Of a stretch of 64,000 nt of DNA, positions 8,569 through 16,955 are shown piece by piece. The stretch is taken from positions 1-64,000 of the forward strand of contig JADJLB010000004.1 of the NCBI GenBank assembly GCA_016705685.1. Reading direction: 5' to 3'. This DNA comes from Propionivibrio sp. Its GTDB lineage: Bacteria; Pseudomonadota; Gammaproteobacteria; Burkholderiales; Rhodocyclaceae. Within the stretch, counting starts at the first letter, position 1. The number at the start of each line of letters is the position of its first letter. The position numbers and the translations under genes were made by a program. The notes under the pieces were generated by a model that did no database searches, had not been told where the DNA came from, and saw only the letters and a list, made by a program, of their open reading frames with translations.

Positions 8569-9648
8569 TTACTTGGCACCGTACATGTAATTCGAGTAGG
8601 ACCCTTCGGCAATACGGAACCACAGATTTTCATCTAACATGAACTTCTTGTAGTCCTCGTAAATTACCTTGAACTCCGGATTCTTCGCCGAAGTCTCGGC
8701 ATACAATTCCATCGCCGCCTTGTAGCAGGCGTCCATCACCGGTTTCGGAAACTGGCGTAACTGTGTGCCTGTGCCGACCAGTTGCTTGAGCGCCGTCGGA
8801 TTCTTGGCGTCATATTTCGCCATCATATCAACGTGGGCATCCGCGCAGGCGAGTTTCAGAATGGACTGATATTCTTTCGGCAAGGTGGCAAACTTCTTGG
8901 CGTCGACGTAGGCGGAAAGCTGCGGGCCGCCTTCCCACCAACCGGGGTAATAATAGAACTTGGCTACCTTGTTGAAGCCCAATTTCTGGTCATCGTAGGG
9001 GCCAACCCACTCGGCCGCGTCGATCGTCCCTTTTTCCAGCGAAGGATAAATGTCGCCCCCCGGAATCTGTTGCGGCACGACGCCCAGTTTGGAAAGGACA
9101 GCACCGGCATATCCCCCGATGCGCATCTTCAGTCCTTTGAGATCGGCAACCGTCTTGATTTCCTTGTTGAACCAGCCACCCATCTGCACGCCGGTATTGC
9201 CACAAGGGATGGGGATAATATTCGATTTGCCGAATAGATCGCCGATCAGCTTGGTGCCGTTGCCATGGCGGAACCAGGCGTCGAGCTGGCGGTTGTTCAT
9301 GCCGAAAGGAATGGCGCAATCGAAAGCGTAGGACGGATCCTTGCCGAAGAAATAGTACGAGGCCGTATGCCCCATCTCCACGGTTCCGTCTTTGACCGCG
9401 TCAAACACGGCAGGTCCCGGAACAATTTCTCCGCCGGCAAAAACCTGAATCTGGAACTTGCCGCCGGTCGCTTCCAAAACGTTTTTGGCCATGACCTCGG
9501 CACCACCATAAATGGTGTCAAGGCTCTTCGGGAAGCTGGACGCCAGGCGCCATTTGATGGTCGGGGCATTCTGGGCGATCGCTGGCATCGCAACGGCGCC
9601 GACCGCCAGGCCGGCTCCTGCTTTTTTCAAAAAGGAACGTCTTTCCAT
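8569..9648 (-). CDS. TRAP transporter periplasmic binding protein, TakP-like
   Basis: A 359-residue DctP-family solute receptor. Residues 1-26 form an export signal with a twin-arginine style ERRSFLKK start and an AMPAIAQ cleavage region. The mature part closely resembles Rhodobacter TakP (2-oxo acid binding) and the Thermus lactate-binding relative: WRLASSFPKSLDT, GNTGVQMGGWF, LKMRIGGYAG (the Arg that binds the carboxylate), GGDIYPSLEKGTIDA and EWVGPYDDQKLGF are all present. Pyruvate-type 2-oxo acids or lactate are therefore the likely ligands. A clear AGGAG site precedes the ATG. The gene points toward its permease genes from the other side, which is unusual; these genes are normally in one operon. 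Confidence 0.92.
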   Translation of the reverse strand: MERRSFLKKAGAGLAVGAVAMPAIAQNAPTIKWRLASSFPKSLDTIYGGAEVMAKNVLEATGGKFQIQVFAGGEIVPGPAVFDAVKDGTVEMGHTASYYFFGKDPSYAFDCAIPFGMNNRQLDAWFRHGNGTKLIGDLFGKSNIIPIPCGNTGVQMGGWFNKEIKTVADLKGLKMRIGGYAGAVLSKLGVVPQQIPGGDIYPSLEKGTIDAAEWVGPYDDQKLGFNKVAKFYYYPGWWEGGPQLSAYVDAKKFATLPKEYQSILKLACADAHVDMMAKYDAKNPTALKQLVGTGTQLRQFPKPVMDACYKAAMELYAETSAKNPEFKVIYEDYKKFMLDENLWFRIAEGSYSNYMYGAK

Positions 9649-10177
9649 GATTTATCTTCTCCTTGTGAATTAACGACTGACAAGCTGCGGGTATAACACT
9701 TTGGATTCGATGATGAAGCAATATGGTAATGCATTCGTTGTTTCTAGAAATGCGGATTGAGGTTCTGACGGCATGCGTCACTGGCGTTATCGGTAGTCCA
9801 ATTGCTTTTTGTGAACTTTCCCCGGTAGCCAGTTAACCATACGCCAAGCCATTGCATCAAGCATTTCTACCCGGATATTAATCAACACCACGATCAAGAC
9901 AAAATTGGTTGATCCAATTATGTTTTTCTATGAATGCTGGCGAGAATGCGAACTCATGATAGCGTTATCTGTCATGTTCTGACTCAGTCGTGTTGACGAT
10001 TTGAAGGCGCTTAATGTGGCGGTTAGCGAATGACTCCAAGAATAGCGTGAAGCTTGGTTAATGCGATCAACGTGGGCAGGTCAAATAACGGTAGTCCCTG
10101 GTTGCCGAAATGTCGATGTTTAATGAGTTCATGCTGGCGATCGGGTGGTTTATATTCGGATAAATGAAGGAAGAATA
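9649..10177. other. Long intergenic region between binding-protein and universal stress genes
   Basis: This 529-base stretch is relatively AT-rich and holds no convincing gene. It should carry the divergent promoters of the leftward TRAP binding-protein gene and the rightward universal stress gene. The only clear structure is the palindrome at 9903-9919. A 36-codon frame at 9723-9833 lacks a ribosome site and was not called. Confidence 0.6.
9903..9919. promoter_or_regulatory. Candidate second operator for the GntR regulator
   Basis: AATTGG and CCAATT form perfect 6-base arms around TTGAT. The core TTGGTTGATCCAA differs in one conserved position from the TNGT-N3-ACNA pattern seen at 3186-3198. 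It is about 255 bases upstream of the TRAP binding-protein start, so it could tie that separately transcribed gene to the same regulator. Confidence 0.4.
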
Positions 10178-10630
10178 ATGTTCAAACGGATCATGGCAGC
10201 CATCGATGAAAGCTACATGGCCAGCCCAGTGCTGCACACAGCGATAGAGCTGGCGAAAATCAGCGGAGCGCGGCTGGTGATTTGTCACGCGGTGGATGAG
10301 ACGCTATTTGCCAATCGCCAGATGGAAATGCTATTGCCGAATAGCGTTGGCAAGGCCGAATATAGGATGCGTCTTGGCGCCGAGGGTATGCTCGGCAAAG
10401 CCGCTGCGACGGCCCGTGCATCCGGCGTCGAGATCGAGGTCAAACTGATAGAATCGGAGATAAAACATGTTTCCGACATGCTTGCCGAGGCGGCGATCGA
10501 GTGGCAGGCCGATCTGTTGGTCGTCGGCACGCATGGTCAGCGGGGTATGGAACGCTTTTTTGTCGGTAGCGTCGCCGAACGGTTGGTCCGAAAATCGGAA
10601 ATCTCGCTGTTGCTCGTGCGCAGCAAGTGA
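10178..10630 (+). CDS. Universal stress protein, UspA family
   Basis: A 150-residue cytoplasmic Usp-domain protein. It starts FKRIMAAIDES, the first strand with the Asp that contacts ATP, and ends with the ATP-binding signature G-x2-G-x9-G-S (GTHGQRGMERFFVGS), so it belongs to the ATP-binding branch. The ATG at 10178 follows an AAGGAAG ribosome site; the frame extends upstream to 10145 without one. Usp proteins support survival under starvation and stress; the specific role here is unknown. Confidence 0.92.
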   Translation: MFKRIMAAIDESYMASPVLHTAIELAKISGARLVICHAVDETLFANRQMEMLLPNSVGKAEYRMRLGAEGMLGKAAATARASGVEIEVKLIESEIKHVSDMLAEAAIEWQADLLVVGTHGQRGMERFFVGSVAERLVRKSEISLLLVRSK

Positions 10631-10686
10631 TTTTCCAGTGTTCAACGCTATGCATGTCAACGCCCTTGATCGGAGCGCTTAGAGTT

Positions 10687-10908
10687 ATGGCGAAGAAGAG
10701 TTCCCGATGGATTCCTCAGATTGGTTCGGTGGCAACCTACGTCGGGCGGTCCAGCCGATTGGCGCGAAGCGCGTTTAACGTTCGCGTTGTGGCGGAGACC
10801 AGTGCCGATCGCCTGGTCGTGGAGGCCATCGGACGAAGCGGTTCGCCGGTGAGGTTTACGGTCAAGCGCAAGAATCTTGCGCCGCTTCAGCCGGGTCTGT
10901 TTGATTGA
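10687..10908 (+). CDS. Small conserved-looking protein of unknown function
   Basis: A 73-residue basic protein with no membrane segment. It starts at the ATG at 10687 with GGAG about ten bases upstream; an open frame runs back to 10627. The sequence looks like a small beta-rich domain (VATYVGRS, VRVVAETS, LVVEAIG, VRFTVKRKNL). I do not recognise the family. Its 3' end overlaps the end of the convergent GIY-YIG gene by 47 bases. Confidence 0.5.
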   Translation: MAKKSSRWIPQIGSVATYVGRSSRLARSAFNVRVVAETSADRLVVEAIGRSGSPVRFTVKRKNLAPLQPGLFD

Positions 10909-11236
10909 ACCGCTCCAATGAACGCTGTGTGCGGAAGTTGATTGCTGCGGCCAAGCTGCGTTTCGCTACGGGTGTGAGTCGTTTAATCCGGTATTCGGCT
11001 TTCAGCGCGCTGGAACGATCCGGATACCCCACGCTGGCAAGCAATCGGGCTGGCGGATGGGCGCGCGTATAGCGAGCGCCTTTTCCGCGGACGTGTGCGG
11101 CGTAGCGCGCGGCCACATCGGTTGAAATGCCCGTGTAGATACTGCCATCGATGCATTCGATCAAGTACAGAAACCAGGGCACCCGGCGTATTGCCGTGGC
11201 TTTTTCGAGGCATGATGGACTTGACCATGCTTCCAT
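10862..11236 (-). CDS. GIY-YIG domain protein (UPF0213/YhbQ type)
   Basis: A 124-residue protein whose core from about residue 18 is a small GIY-YIG nuclease-like domain: WFLYLIEC, the GIY-equivalent SIYTGIS, a conserved Arg in AARYAAH and the C-terminal AEYRIKRLTPVAKRSL that typifies the YhbQ/UPF0213 group. Cellular function of this group is poorly defined; nuclease activity is possible. The chosen ATG at 11236 starts after the rdgC stop, but no strong ribosome site is seen and a start closer to the domain is possible. It likely shares a transcript with rdgC, 13 bases upstream. Confidence 0.82.
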   Translation of the reverse strand: MEAWSSPSCLEKATAIRRVPWFLYLIECIDGSIYTGISTDVAARYAAHVRGKGARYTRAHPPARLLASVGYPDRSSALKAEYRIKRLTPVAKRSLAAAINFRTQRSLERFNQTDPAEAAQDSCA

Positions 11237-11249
11237 TTTGATCGTCGGC

Positions 11250-12149
11250 TCAGGCCGGCTTATCAATTTCGCCGCCCAGGGCAGCGAGCAGATCGTCAAG
11301 CAGGCGCGCCAGTTCGCCGGACATCAGCGTGAAGTCAAGGTTGAAACGATCCTCATCGTTTTCGGCCTGACCGTCGGCTTCTTCCTTGAGAATGTCGAGG
11401 AAAGCCAGGCGCTTGATTTGCATCTTTTCGTCAAGCAAGAAAGAAATACGCTGTCTCCAGGTCATGCCCAGCCGCGTTACGACCTTGCCGGAAGCAATAT
11501 GCCGGGGAACTTCCTCACCTTCCAGCGTATGTTTGACATAACGCACCGACGCATTTTCCGCCGAACGTAATTCGAGATCCTGATCGAGCGTAAACCCTGT
11601 TGGCGCCTGAGCAGCGGCCACCCAGGCAGTCATCGCCGATGAGGGTGATTGCGCGAGCTTGAGTAGCCTGATTGGCAAGGCGTCGACCGATTTCCTGAAA
11701 TGCTCCAGAAACTCTTCGGCTTTGGCCGTTCCGGCCGCGTCGATGACCAGCCAGCCATTGAGCGGATCTATCCAGCCAAACGTGGTTCTGCGGCGTATGA
11801 AGGCACGCGGTAGCAGTTCGAGGGTCATCGATTCGCGGAGTTCTCGCATTTCCTTGCGCCCGACGCGGCGGCCTTCGGTCTCCTCAATCGCCTTGGCTCG
11901 CTCTCCAGCGAACTGCTTGACGACTGAAGCGGGCAGCAGTTTCTGCTCGACGCCAAGCGCCAGCAAGTGCTGACGGTTGATCGAGTGGACCAGCGCACCT
12001 TCGTTCTCTGGGGCAACCCAACCCACGCTCTGGAGATCGGATGGATTGCACGGTTGCAGCCTGCGGGCCGAAAGCTGCTCTTCAAGATGACTACCGTCTT
12101 TTGCCCAGCCAACGGGAATCCGATAGAGCTGCAGGTTCTTGAACCACAT
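11250..12149 (-). CDS. rdgC: Recombination-associated protein RdgC
   Basis: A 299-residue protein of the usual RdgC length. It starts MWFKNLQLYR and has the typical LHSIN-like and LLPRAF segments, and ends with the LDFTLMSGELARLLDDLL region. RdgC forms a ring dimer around double-stranded DNA and limits RecA filament formation. No partner gene is needed; it is followed by a GIY-YIG protein gene. Divergent from a small hypothetical gene at 12277, leaving a 127-base promoter region. Confidence 0.95.
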   Translation of the reverse strand: MWFKNLQLYRIPVGWAKDGSHLEEQLSARRLQPCNPSDLQSVGWVAPENEGALVHSINRQHLLALGVEQKLLPASVVKQFAGERAKAIEETEGRRVGRKEMRELRESMTLELLPRAFIRRRTTFGWIDPLNGWLVIDAAGTAKAEEFLEHFRKSVDALPIRLLKLAQSPSSAMTAWVAAAQAPTGFTLDQDLELRSAENASVRYVKHTLEGEEVPRHIASGKVVTRLGMTWRQRISFLLDEKMQIKRLAFLDILKEEADGQAENDEDRFNLDFTLMSGELARLLDDLLAALGGEIDKPA

Positions 12150-12276
12150 GAGGGTTGCTCAAAAAAGGGGGAATTATAGGGCTGAAAGCGATTTTCGACG
12201 GAGCAATCGTATTCGCTGCGCGACTGTTTTAGCGGCTAAGTTGAACGAAGACCGTGGTGTAGTTCATAATACGGGT

Positions 12277-12612
12277 ATGAATGATCCAGAATTAATTGAT
12301 CCACGTCGCCGAATTCGCGAGCTGACTGCCATTCCCGAACGGGATCGCACCGACGAGCAATGGGATGAACTGAACGAGCTTGAAATTCGCACGGCACCCG
12401 GAAACCGCGAGTCGGATCGTCAACAGGATCGACCGTTGGGCAAGCAACAGGGGCCTACGGCACCGGCACGGCGCCCCGATCGAAATCCAGGGTTTGCTAA
12501 CAACGGCCCAAGACCGGACGCGAGGCCACAAGAAGGAAGGCCGGACAATCGCCCGCCGAAGCGACAGCACCGGCGGTCAAAACGCCCGGTGGTTACTCCG
12601 GGCAGTAGCTGA
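12277..12612 (+). CDS. Hypothetical disordered protein
   Basis: A 111-residue protein. Residues 1-40 look helical and acidic (DPELIDPRRRIRELTAIPERDR, DEQWDELNELEI); the remainder is rich in Pro, Arg, Asn and Gly with a very basic end and is probably disordered. The ATG at 12277 begins the conserved-looking part, although the frame is open back to 12139 across the rdgC promoter region. A nucleic-acid-binding role would suit the basic tail but is only a guess. I do not recognise the family. Confidence 0.55.
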   Translation: MNDPELIDPRRRIRELTAIPERDRTDEQWDELNELEIRTAPGNRESDRQQDRPLGKQQGPTAPARRPDRNPGFANNGPRPDARPQEGRPDNRPPKRQHRRSKRPVVTPGSS

Positions 12613-12905
12613 GCCGACGTGAACAAAGTTTCCTGAGGTAAATGCTGGGGTGGTCGGTGTGTGAGTCGGTTCGGTGCGCCGCGAAATCCCTTACTTCGGT
12701 TGCTTCGTCTGCGTTACGTCCCGCTGGTCTGGTTTTGTCTCGCGAACTCAGAGACCCGGCACGACTGAACCGGTACGGCTGAACATTCTGCTAAGAAACA
12801 CCTTCCGGCGTCGCTATTCCAGAAATCGGTGAGAAAGATCGACGAGGTTGGCTGAGGGGTTTACCCAGGGCAGGCAGCAATCCCCCGTCGACTTGAATTT
12901 GAGAC
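12613..12905. other. Intergenic region, nothing recognised
   Basis: About 290 bases between the disordered-protein gene and the convergent DUF2934 gene. I see only a short GTCTC/GAGAC inverted repeat near 12736-12754 and no terminator with a T-run. Confidence 0.5.
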
Positions 12906-13112
12906 TTAAGACTCCTGACGACTAGACCCGCCCCATCCCAGTTCCTTGGCACGTTGCTGGGCCTGGAAAAAAGCGGCTTCAGCAATGACTTGCTGGTAAT
13001 CGTCGTTGCCTGAAATGGTCATCGGCCTCTCGGGGCTTTGAGCTTGCCACGCAGATCCGCTGCCTTCAGGCTGTTTATTGGAATAATTTGCTGACTCTGT
13101 GCTGGTTCTCAT
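12906..13112 (-). CDS. Small DUF2934-like protein
   Basis: A 68-residue protein whose second half, YQQVIAEAAFFQAQQRAKELG, matches the start of the short DUF2934 helix motif (IAEAAYFxAExR) found in many proteobacteria; the usual Trp-containing continuation is shortened. The ATG at 13112 follows AGGAGAAC at good spacing, while the longer frame to 13244 lacks such a site. Function is unknown. Confidence 0.62.
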   Translation of the reverse strand: MRTSTESANYSNKQPEGSGSAWQAQSPERPMTISGNDDYQQVIAEAAFFQAQQRAKELGWGGSSRQES

Positions 13113-13476
13113 GCTTTGTGTTCTCCTGATGGGTATGGGGTTATTCTTTATTGTTGACATGGACAGGTTAGCGGCCATGATTGACAAAAGGGATTCGAAG
13201 CGCTCTCCGTTTCTGAGGAGTGTTCTGCGACAAAACCGCGCCATGTCTGATCATGTCTTCCCTACTTCTACGTAACGTTCTGCTGCGGGTGGGCCGTTGA
13301 ATGGGTTGTTCCTTAACCACTTCGGTTCTTGCAATATATTTCAGCCGCTAAGCACTGTGAATACCCTGTTACCCATATTTTCAAGCAATTAAAACATCAA
13401 GCCGGTCAATTCCGGCAGAGTCCGGTTATGTAATTAAGATATCGTGCGACGGGCACACCCCTCGTGGCAATCTGCT
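13113..13476. other. Intergenic region upstream of the DUF2934-like gene
   Basis: This 364-base AT-rich stretch contains no supported gene. It separates the end of the leftward response-regulator gene from the leftward DUF2934-like gene and so must contain the latter's promoter. A short GCCGG/CCGGC inverted repeat near 13402-13416 could be a weak terminator for the response-regulator transcript. Confidence 0.45.
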
Positions 13477-14124
13477 TCAGGGCGAGATCAGTCCTGTGCG
13501 CATGGCATACTTGGTCAGTTCAACCACATTATGTACCTCCAGCTTGCGCATCAGGTTGCGGCGGTGTACGTCCACCGTGCCCGGCGAAATATTCAATTTC
13601 ACCGCAATCTCAGGCGCGCTCCTCCCTTCGGCCAGAAGGGTGGCGACCTGAATTTCTCGTCTAGACAAAGTGGGTCTGTCCGTCTTGTTCAATCGAGTCT
13701 GCCGATCCTGCAGACTGTGGGCGACCATCGAGGTGACGGCATCGCACAGATAGATATGGCCTTCGGCCACTCTCCTTATCCCTTCCTTTAACTCGGTGCC
13801 GGCCGCGGATTTGACGATGTACCCCACAGCGCCTACGTCGAGCATCTGTTGAACGATGCGCTGGTCAAGGTAGGTCGACAAGGCCAGTACCTTGATTCCC
13901 GGATGCTTGCTGAGCAGTCGTCGCGTCGTTTCGATTCCCGATTGACCCGGCATGGCCACATCCATGACGACTACGTCAGGCGACAGCTTGTCCGCCAACT
14001 GCAAGGCGGTCTCGCCGTCCCCGGCTTCGCCAACGACCTGGATGCGACTGTCCTGCTCCAGCACCACGCACAAGGCCTCACGGACCATCGTATGGTCATC
14101 GACGAGAATAGTCCTGATCTTCAT
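13477..14124 (-). CDS. NarL/FixJ-type response regulator
   Basis: A 215-residue two-domain regulator. The receiver (residues 1-120) has the acidic pair in VDDH and the phospho-acceptor Asp in VVVMDVAMPG. The LuxR-type helix-turn-helix (about 148-210) contains LSRREIQVATLLAEGRS and the recognition segment ISPGTVDVHRRNLMRKL. Its start overlaps the stop of the kinase gene by four bases (ATGA), so the pair is co-translated and it is the cognate regulator. Target genes cannot be named from the sequence. Confidence 0.93.
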   Translation of the reverse strand: MKIRTILVDDHTMVREALCVVLEQDSRIQVVGEAGDGETALQLADKLSPDVVVMDVAMPGQSGIETTRRLLSKHPGIKVLALSTYLDQRIVQQMLDVGAVGYIVKSAAGTELKEGIRRVAEGHIYLCDAVTSMVAHSLQDRQTRLNKTDRPTLSRREIQVATLLAEGRSAPEIAVKLNISPGTVDVHRRNLMRKLEVHNVVELTKYAMRTGLISP

Positions 14125-15665
14125 GGCCGGACTCCCTTGGCGCTTATCGTAATTGGTATGGTCAGTGTGACCGTTGTGCCTTGACCGGGACTGCTGTCGA
14201 TTTCCATTTCGCCTCCAATATTGACAATACGTTCGTGGATCGAGCTCAGGCCGAAACCGTTTTGTCTGGATGATACGCCAAATGAATGGCTGGATTTAAA
14301 GCCGCAACCGTTGTCGCTTACGGCCAGCGTCAGTTTGCTCTCGCCGCATAAACACGACAGGCTGGCCTCGCTGGCCCTGGCATGCCTGGCGACGTTGATC
14401 AGGAGTTCGCGGGCCGAACGGAAGAGCATCGCCTGAACCTCGTCGATCAACGGCTTCGGCTCGCCTTCGTAGTCGATGTGCACCGACAACTGGTACCGGC
14501 GTTCCATTTCTTCGGCAAGCCATTCAAAAGCCGCTTTCATGCCGAGCGTATGCAGGATCGGCGGGCTTAAATTCAAAGTGATTTGACGTACGGCCTGGTC
14601 GGCCTGATCGACCAGTTCGACCAGAGTGTTATCCGAAGGGGGGGGCAGTCCAGGGGCCAGTGAGGTCAGCTTTATCTTGATGATGGCCAGCAGCTGTCCC
14701 AGGTTGTCATGCAGATCCTGGGCCAGCATACGCCGCTCGCGTTCTTCACTGACCATCAGTTGAGCCGATACCATGCGCAACTGCTTGGTCCGATCGAGCA
14801 CTTTTTCTTCGAGATTCACATTCGTTTCGAGCATCAATTCTTCGGCTTGCTTGCGCCGGGTAATGTCGGCGAACAGCGCCACATAGTGCCGGCTTCCACT
14901 GTGGGTATCGTACAAAGCACTGATCGAGAGCGTTTCGGCATAGATCTCGCCGCTCTTGCGGCGATTCCAGATTTCACCGTACCACTGGCCTTTCTCGATC
15001 AGATCGCGCCACAGGGCAGAATAGAACGACTTTTCGTGGCGACCCGAACTGAGCATTCGCGGATTCTGCCCGATCACTTCGTCCCGGCCATAACCGGTGA
15101 TGCGGCCAAATGCTTCATTGACGTCGACAATCGTACCGTCCGCCGTGGTAATCATGATGCCTTCTCGGGCATGCTTGAAAACGCTGGCGGCCAAGTGGAG
15201 TTGTTTTTCGTTTTGCTTGCGCAAATTGATGTCACTGACAACGACGCAAAGCAAAGAGGATGCGTCGGCCTGCGCACTGGTGCTGGCATCGAGGCGCACC
15301 CAGAAGGACGTACCCTCGACGCTCACCATGCGCAGTTCGCTGTCCTGTGCGCTGCCGGTCATTAGCGCCTGTTGGCACAGGAGGTTAAAGCGATCGCGGT
15401 CGCTCTTGAGGATGAAGCGGGAAAGCGCTTGCCCCGCCAGCGTGTCGGGTGGCCGGCCGAGCAAGCGTGCGGCGGCCAGGTTGACCTCGACGATCAGACC
15501 TTGCGCGTCCAGAACGCAGCAGCCAACCGGCGCCCGGTTGAATAGCTCGAAATACTGCCTCTGAGGCAAGGCCCCTTGATGCTTCATCTGATCAGCCGGC
15601 AGCTGAGCTCCGGGTTCAGCCGAGGTTGGTTCATCGGTGTCGGACGGGAGTTGGCAGGGTATCAT
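14121..15665 (-). CDS. Soluble PAS-PAS sensor histidine kinase (NarX-like HisKA_3)
   Basis: A cytoplasmic sensor of 514 residues. Two PAS domains occupy about residues 35-150 and 160-280, the second with the VNEAFGRITGY and ITRRKQAEE (PAC) elements. A coiled linker leads to the HisKA_3 dimerisation domain with the phospho-acceptor His near residue 319 in LAQDLHDNLGQ. The ATPase domain ends with DNGCGFKSS and the G2 box GFGLSSIHER. No membrane segment is visible, so it senses an intracellular signal; the PAS residues for haem or flavin cannot be assigned. I chose the ATG at 15665 because GAGGA precedes it closely; an ATG at 15704 adds 13 residues. Confidence 0.9.
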   Translation of the reverse strand: MIPCQLPSDTDEPTSAEPGAQLPADQMKHQGALPQRQYFELFNRAPVGCCVLDAQGLIVEVNLAAARLLGRPPDTLAGQALSRFILKSDRDRFNLLCQQALMTGSAQDSELRMVSVEGTSFWVRLDASTSAQADASSLLCVVVSDINLRKQNEKQLHLAASVFKHAREGIMITTADGTIVDVNEAFGRITGYGRDEVIGQNPRMLSSGRHEKSFYSALWRDLIEKGQWYGEIWNRRKSGEIYAETLSISALYDTHSGSRHYVALFADITRRKQAEELMLETNVNLEEKVLDRTKQLRMVSAQLMVSEERERRMLAQDLHDNLGQLLAIIKIKLTSLAPGLPPPSDNTLVELVDQADQAVRQITLNLSPPILHTLGMKAAFEWLAEEMERRYQLSVHIDYEGEPKPLIDEVQAMLFRSARELLINVARHARASEASLSCLCGESKLTLAVSDNGCGFKSSHSFGVSSRQNGFGLSSIHERIVNIGGEMEIDSSPGQGTTVTLTIPITISAKGVRP

Positions 15666-15722
15666 CGTTCCTCGCAGATCGGCCGATCCGGGCAGTACGG
15701 CCATAGCGTCCGGTGTATTGAA

Positions 15723-16442
15723 TCAAGCGGTTGACTTGCTGGACAGCCAAAGGCATCGGCCTTTGCTTTCTTCTTGTATCGACGCCAGGAGTTGCTGGTG
15801 TTCGGCAAGTTCCCCTTCGCTGGCGAGCAGAATGCTTAACGCCTTGCGCAGCTCGCCCGGTAACGCCTGTTCTGCGTTATAGGCCAGGTTCGTATCGGTG
15901 CTGGCGAGCTCCATGACCAGGCTTTCCTGGCCGCGTGTCATCGCCAGGTAGACTTCGGCGAGTATCTCGGCGTCGAGCAAGGCGCCATGCAGGGTGCGAT
16001 TCGAGTTGTCCACGCCATAACGCTCGCATAATGCATTCAAGTTGTTCTTCTTGCCGGGATGCAAATCCTTGGCCATGCGCAGCGTGTCATGCACGACAGG
16101 ACAAACCGTTTCGATTGGCGTCAGATCGAGCCGGGCCAGTTCGGCATTCAGAAAGCCGATATCGAACACGGCATTGTGGATAATCAATTCGGCATCGCGT
16201 ACAAAGCCGATAAAATCGGCAGCAATGTCAGCAAAACGAGGTTTGTCCTGGAGGAATTCGAGGCTGATGCCGTGCACCGCGAGTGCTCCTGCATCGATGT
16301 CGCGCTCCGGATTGAGGTAACAATGGAAATGACGATTGGTTAATCGTCGATTGCTCATCTCGACGCAACCGATTTCGATGACGCGGTGACCGAGCTTATG
16401 CTCAAGTCCGGTTGTTTCGGTATCGAGGAATATCTGGCGCAT
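15723..16442 (-). CDS. dnaQ: DNA polymerase III epsilon subunit (3'-5' exonuclease)
   Basis: A 239-residue proofreading subunit. The DEDDh exonuclease motifs are present: LDTETTG at the start (Asp and Glu), HNAVFDIGFLN (Asp) and HGALLDAEILA (His and Asp). The C-terminal 50 residues are the region that in DnaQ binds the alpha polymerase. It is downstream of rnhA in the same direction, as in enterobacteria, where the two genes are neighbours. Confidence 0.95.
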   Translation of the reverse strand: MRQIFLDTETTGLEHKLGHRVIEIGCVEMSNRRLTNRHFHCYLNPERDIDAGALAVHGISLEFLQDKPRFADIAADFIGFVRDAELIIHNAVFDIGFLNAELARLDLTPIETVCPVVHDTLRMAKDLHPGKKNNLNALCERYGVDNSNRTLHGALLDAEILAEVYLAMTRGQESLVMELASTDTNLAYNAEQALPGELRKALSILLASEGELAEHQQLLASIQEESKGRCLWLSSKSTA

Positions 16443-16457
16443 ATTGGGCTGGTCCGT

Positions 16458-16955
16458 TCAGGATTGGGTTCCTGCGCGCGCGGTGGCCACACAATCCGGA
16501 TTGCTGCGAGCAGTCAGCAACTCGTCGATGCCCCGATTGGCCAGCGCGTCAGCGCGTTCGTTGCCGGCATGCCCGGCATGCCCCTTCAGCCACAACCATT
16601 CGATTTCGTGTTGGCTGGCGAGTTTGTCGAGTATCTGCCAAAGATCGGCATTTTTGACCGGTTTCTTGTCGGTCGTGCGCCAGCCGTTGCGCTTCCAATT
16701 GTGAATCCACAGGCTGATGCCTTTTTGCACGTATTGCGAATCGGTATAAACGCGCAATTTGGCCGGGCGCTTCAAGGCTTCAAGGGCACGGATGACCGCG
16801 GTAAGCTCCATCCGATTGTTGGTGGTGTCCGGTTCGCCGCCCCACAACGCCTTTTCGACGTCGCCCGACTGCAGTAAAACACCCCAGCCACCGGGTCCCG
16901 GGTTGCCACGGCAACCCCCGTCTGCGTAGATATTGATGACAACTTCATTGAACAC
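16458..16955 (-). CDS. rnhA: Ribonuclease HI
   Basis: A 165-residue RNase HI that removes RNA from RNA-DNA hybrids. The catalytic acidic residues are visible: Asp in [15 protein letters not shown], Glu in [10 protein letters not shown], Asp in VYTDSQYV and Asp in [10 protein letters not shown]. The basic handle region [16 protein letters not shown] is present as in E. coli. The gene overlaps the upstream methyltransferase gene by 11 bases and is followed by dnaQ after 15 bases. Confidence 0.97.
   Translation of the reverse strand: MFNEVVINIYADGGCRGNPGPGGWGVLLQSGDVEKALWGGEPDTTNNRMELTAVIRALEALKRPAKLRVYTDSQYVQKGISLWIHNWKRNGWRTTDKKPVKNADLWQILDKLASQHEIEWLWLKGHAGHAGNERADALANRGIDELLTARSNPDCVATARAGTQS

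Noticed and set aside
9723-9833. 36-codon frame in the region upstream of the TRAP receptor gene
   Set aside because: No ribosome site and no recognisable sequence; the region is better explained as divergent promoters.
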